A DNA stretch of 64,000 bases, from NCBI GenBank assembly GCA_030424865.1, contig JAUHVR010000001.1, forward strand, positions 62,001 to 126,000. The letters run 5' to 3'. A program made the translations under genes and the position numbers. The notes beneath the pieces are model-generated. The model had not been told where the DNA came from, did no database searches, and saw nothing but the letters and a program-made list of their open reading frames with translations. The stretch comes from Alphaproteobacteria bacterium. GTDB taxonomy: Bacteria; Pseudomonadota; Alphaproteobacteria; Rhodobacterales; Rhodobacteraceae. Positions 61,676-64,000 of the stretch are shown piece after piece (position 1 is the first letter of the stretch; each line of letters starts with the position of its first letter).

Positions 61676-62875
61676 CTACGCGGTGGCTGTCGCCACGGGC
61701 GATGGACGGACCGATGTGCCGCGTAGCACGGAATACCCCAGAACCCCTGACATGACCGACCCCATGATCACGCCAAGTTGCACTGAGGTCATGACATCCT
61801 GCGCACCAAATGCCAGCGACCCGATGAACAGGCTCATCGTGAAGCCGACGCCGGTCAGGCAGGCGACCCCGTAGACGTGGGCCCAGCCGACGTCTTTGGG
61901 AAGTTTGGCAATGCCGGTTTGCACCGCGATCCAGGTGAACCCCAGAACGCCGATTTGCTTGCCCACGAACAGCCCGACCGCGATACCGACGGTCAGCGGC
62001 TGGAAGACATCCGCCAGCGACAGGCCACCCAGGTTCACCCCTGCGTTCGCGAAGGCAAAAATCGGCAGGATCAGGAAGGCGACCCAGGGAGCCAGCGAAT
62101 GCTCGAGGCGCAGCAAGAGCGCTTCCTTGTCGTCCTCTTCTTTCAGCGGAATGGTCAAGGCGATCAGGACCCCGGCCAGGGTTGCGTGCACGCCCGACTT
62201 CAGAACAAAGACCCACATGACCACGCCCACGATCAAGTAGGGTCCCAAGGCGCGGATCCCCAGACGGTTCAATGCGACGGCGACCGCAAAGCCCAGCATC
62301 GAGAAGGTCAGTGCGTTCGTCGACAGTTCCGACGTGTAGAAGACCGCGATGATGATGATCGCCCCAAGGTCGTCAATGATCGCGATGGCCAGCAGGAACA
62401 CTTTCAGCGCCACGGGCACCCGCGACCCGAGCAGTGCAAGGATACCCAAAGCAAAGGCAATGTCGGTGGCAGTTGGAATGGCCCAACCCACCAGGTTCTC
62501 TGGCGTGCCCCAGTTCAGCGTGACAAAGACGATCCCGGGGATCGCCATGCCGCCGACAGCTGCAACAATTGGCAATATGGCCTTGTCAAAGCTGGATAAT
62601 TCTCCTGTCAGGACCTCTCTCTTGATCTCGAGCCCGACGAGAAAGAAAAAGATCGCCATCAGGCCATCGTTGATCCACAGCAATGCGGGTTTGGCGATCT
62701 CGAAGCCGCCAATCGCAACCGTGACAGGTGCATTCAGGAAGGCGCTGTACACGCCTGAAAAACCGGTGTTTGCGGCCAGGACCGCCAAAATGGCCGCAGC
62801 CATCAACACAAGCCCGCCGCTTGTGTCCTGTTTCATAAACGCTTGCGCGCGTGATAGGGTCTTGTCCACAGCCAT
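61676..62875 (-). CDS. nhaA: Na+/H+ antiporter NhaA
   Basis: Inner-membrane antiporter of 399 aa with about twelve helices, exporting Na+ in exchange for protons, as expected for a marine bacterium. The essential pair Asp168-Asp169 lies in AIAIIDDLGA and the Thr137-Asp138 pair in PTATDIAFALG. I choose the ATG at 62875, just before MAVDKTLSRAQAF; the open frame reaches 62986 but overlaps the regulator on the other strand. It diverges from a LysR-type gene, the usual layout for a controlled transporter. Confidence 0.93.
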   Translation of the reverse strand: MAVDKTLSRAQAFMKQDTSGGLVLMAAAILAVLAANTGFSGVYSAFLNAPVTVAIGGFEIAKPALLWINDGLMAIFFFLVGLEIKREVLTGELSSFDKAILPIVAAVGGMAIPGIVFVTLNWGTPENLVGWAIPTATDIAFALGILALLGSRVPVALKVFLLAIAIIDDLGAIIIIAVFYTSELSTNALTFSMLGFAVAVALNRLGIRALGPYLIVGVVMWVFVLKSGVHATLAGVLIALTIPLKEEDDKEALLLRLEHSLAPWVAFLILPIFAFANAGVNLGGLSLADVFQPLTVGIAVGLFVGKQIGVLGFTWIAVQTGIAKLPKDVGWAHVYGVACLTGVGFTMSLFIGSLAFGAQDVMTSVQLGVIMGSVMSGVLGYSVLRGTSVRPSPVATATA

Positions 62876-62973
62876 CTCCGTCCAAAAAAGGCATGATACG
62901 GGGGATATGGTGTGGAAATTCATTGTCTCAAATATATATTTACTGCGTAATACATAGTTTGAGGCTATGGAAT

Positions 62974-63882
62974 ATGCGCCCGACACTGCGTCAGCTGGAA
63001 TACATCGTTGCGGTCGCCGATCTTGGTCAGGTCGGGGCGGCAGCCGTGCAACTGAATGTCAGCCAGCCCAGCCTGTCGGCCCAGCTGGCCGAGGTCGAGG
63101 CCGACCTTGGGGTCAAGTTGTTTCTTCGGGGGCGTGGCGGGGCCCGTGCCACCCCTGTCGGAGCCGAGATCGTCCGGCGGGCCCGCGCGATCCTGCGCGA
63201 TCATCAAGATCTTCGCGCGGTGGTGCGCGGTGGTGGCATGTTTCAGGGGCGGCTCAGGCTGGGGGTTTTGCCTTCGATCGGGCCATATCTCTTGCCGGGG
63301 GTGGTGCGACGTCTGCACGACGAACATCCCAGCCTGCGCCTCGTTGTACGGGACGAGAACACCCGTGATCTGGTCGCCGGTCTGCGCGAGGGGCGGCATG
63401 ACCTTGTGATTTCGACGGCCGAAGATCATCCGGGCGCACAACAAGAGACGCTGTTTCGCGAAGAGCTTTGGGCGGCCATGCCACAGGATCATGCTTTGGC
63501 CGCAACGGCGGGGCCGTTGCCCCTGGAGGGACTGCGCGGGCAGGTGCTGTTGACGTTGGGCAGCGGGCATCGCCTGTCACAACTGGTTGCCGGGCTGGCA
63601 GGTCGCGCCGGGGCGCGGATATCGGAAGACTACGAAGGGACCAGCCTTGATGCGATACGTCTGATGGCGGCCAGTGGCGCGGGACTTGCCATCCTGCCCG
63701 GCATCTATGCCGCGACCGAGGCGCGTCGCGGAACCGATCTGACACTTCGGCGTCTGAAGGATGCAAGCGCGGTACGGCAGATCTCGTTGATCCAGCCATC
63801 GGCACACGGGGTGACGCCCGACAGCGCCGCCCTGGCCGGGATCTTGCGGGCCGAAGCGGCGCGGCTTTTGCACGGAAATTAG
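62974..63882 (+). CDS. LysR-type regulator, OxyR-like but without cysteines
   Basis: A 302-aa transcription factor. The N-terminal winged helix (LRQLEYIVAVADLGQVGAAAVQLNVSQPSLSAQLAEVE) is followed by a substrate-binding domain. The domain resembles the OxyR group (LTLGSGHRL corresponds to the LLLEDGHCL region), but the redox cysteine is replaced and the whole protein contains no Cys. It cannot therefore sense peroxide by OxyR's disulfide. The ATG at 62974 matches the family start. Divergence from nhaA over 98 bases suggests it controls the antiporter. Confidence 0.9.
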   Translation: MRPTLRQLEYIVAVADLGQVGAAAVQLNVSQPSLSAQLAEVEADLGVKLFLRGRGGARATPVGAEIVRRARAILRDHQDLRAVVRGGGMFQGRLRLGVLPSIGPYLLPGVVRRLHDEHPSLRLVVRDENTRDLVAGLREGRHDLVISTAEDHPGAQQETLFREELWAAMPQDHALAATAGPLPLEGLRGQVLLTLGSGHRLSQLVAGLAGRAGARISEDYEGTSLDAIRLMAASGAGLAILPGIYAATEARRGTDLTLRRLKDASAVRQISLIQPSAHGVTPDSAALAGILRAEAARLLHGN

Positions 63883-63906
63883 CGTCCCTGCTCAAATTGG
63901 TTTTTT

Positions 63907-64000
63907 TTAGGCTCCAAGAGGGGTATCCTGCTGCGCAACACGGGTCATCAAGGCCCGGACCCAGGGACCGAGCAGTGGATACCCGAGATGACAGTTGCGA
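63907..64000 (-). CDS. C-terminal end of an unidentified leftward gene (partial)
   Basis: The last 30 codons of a reading frame that enters from beyond the window, ending HLGYPLLGPWVRAL, then TRVAQQDTPLGA and TAA. Codon use is GC-rich and in keeping with neighbours. A T8 run at 63901-63908 sits at the stop codon, on the strand of the LysR-type gene. The product cannot be named from this fragment, and a chance open frame is possible. Confidence 0.45.
   Translation of the reverse strand, partial: RNCHLGYPLLGPWVRALMTRVAQQDTPLGA

Noticed and set aside
62974-63882. Naming the regulator oxyR
   Set aside because: No cysteine is present anywhere, so the defining redox sensor is missing.

Overview
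The window reads as chromosomal sequence from a marine-type Rhodobacteraceae (Roseobacter-group) alphaproteobacterium. The evidence is the high-GC coding style, class I lysyl-tRNA synthetase, the aa3-oxidase order ctaB-coxF-ctaG-coxC-surf1-thrC-M16 peptidase, a complete Tad/Flp pilus locus, a compact che operon with cheD, a NtrC-branch EI (PtsP), and CtrA-like and FNR-like sites. These taxonomic statements rest on recalled family knowledge, not on a search. I see no insertion sequence, prophage, integrase, CRISPR array or rRNA operon.

Layout: 1-8.3 kb holds housekeeping genes: an aldo/keto reductase, a MOSC protein, nadD, a Tat-exported PBP4-type DacB, an L,D-transpeptidase with a palindrome-rich upstream region, a TerB-like protein, lysK, a small cytochrome c and a lipoprotein with an HExxH motif. 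parE follows (8.4-10.3 kb). From 10.4 to 16.8 kb is a tightly overlapping leftward operon: STAS-cheY-cheA-cheW-cheR-cheY-unknown-cheB-cheD. It holds a whole core signalling pathway but no receptor gene. Two tRNA genes (Arg-TCT, Met-CAT) separate it from the Tad locus (17.5-29.7 kb, leftward): two Flp-like pilins, cpaB, rcpA/cpaC, an OmpA lipoprotein, cpaE/tadZ, cpaF/tadA, tadB, tadC, two TPR lipoproteins, cpaA/tadV and a winged-helix/AAA ATPase. Internal terminators split the locus into pilin, secretin and motor transcription units.

30-40.7 kb carries a lytic transglycosylase, a GlcD-type FAD oxidase, a metallo-beta-lactamase-fold protein, and then the cytochrome oxidase assembly/threonine block, with coxB at its upstream end and no coxA. 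tldD, a small membrane protein, dprA and topA read rightward from 40.9 to 46.7 kb, with an FNR-like box ahead of tldD/coxB and a CtrA half-site ahead of dprA. Ketone-body CoA transferase scoAB and a small GNAT follow.

The 48.5-50.5 kb purine-salvage region (apt, MTA phosphorylase) contains a previously uncalled small cluster. It has a 37-codon ORF with a strong ribosome binding site and its own intrinsic terminator just before apt, a perfect 16-bp palindrome, and a divergent 56-aa ribbon-helix-helix protein. I regard this as the most novel-looking item. The remainder holds a SulP transporter, a hexapeptide acetyltransferase, a flavin reductase with a large 3' double hairpin, a GNAT, EcsC, ptsP, lysC, an SDR, a DUF1178 protein, waaA, nhaA and a divergent cysteine-free OxyR-like LysR regulator. 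The window ends in the last 30 codons of a leftward gene.

Many starts were moved inward from the longest reading frame because a ribosome binding site, signal peptide or family N-terminus pointed there; each entry says so.
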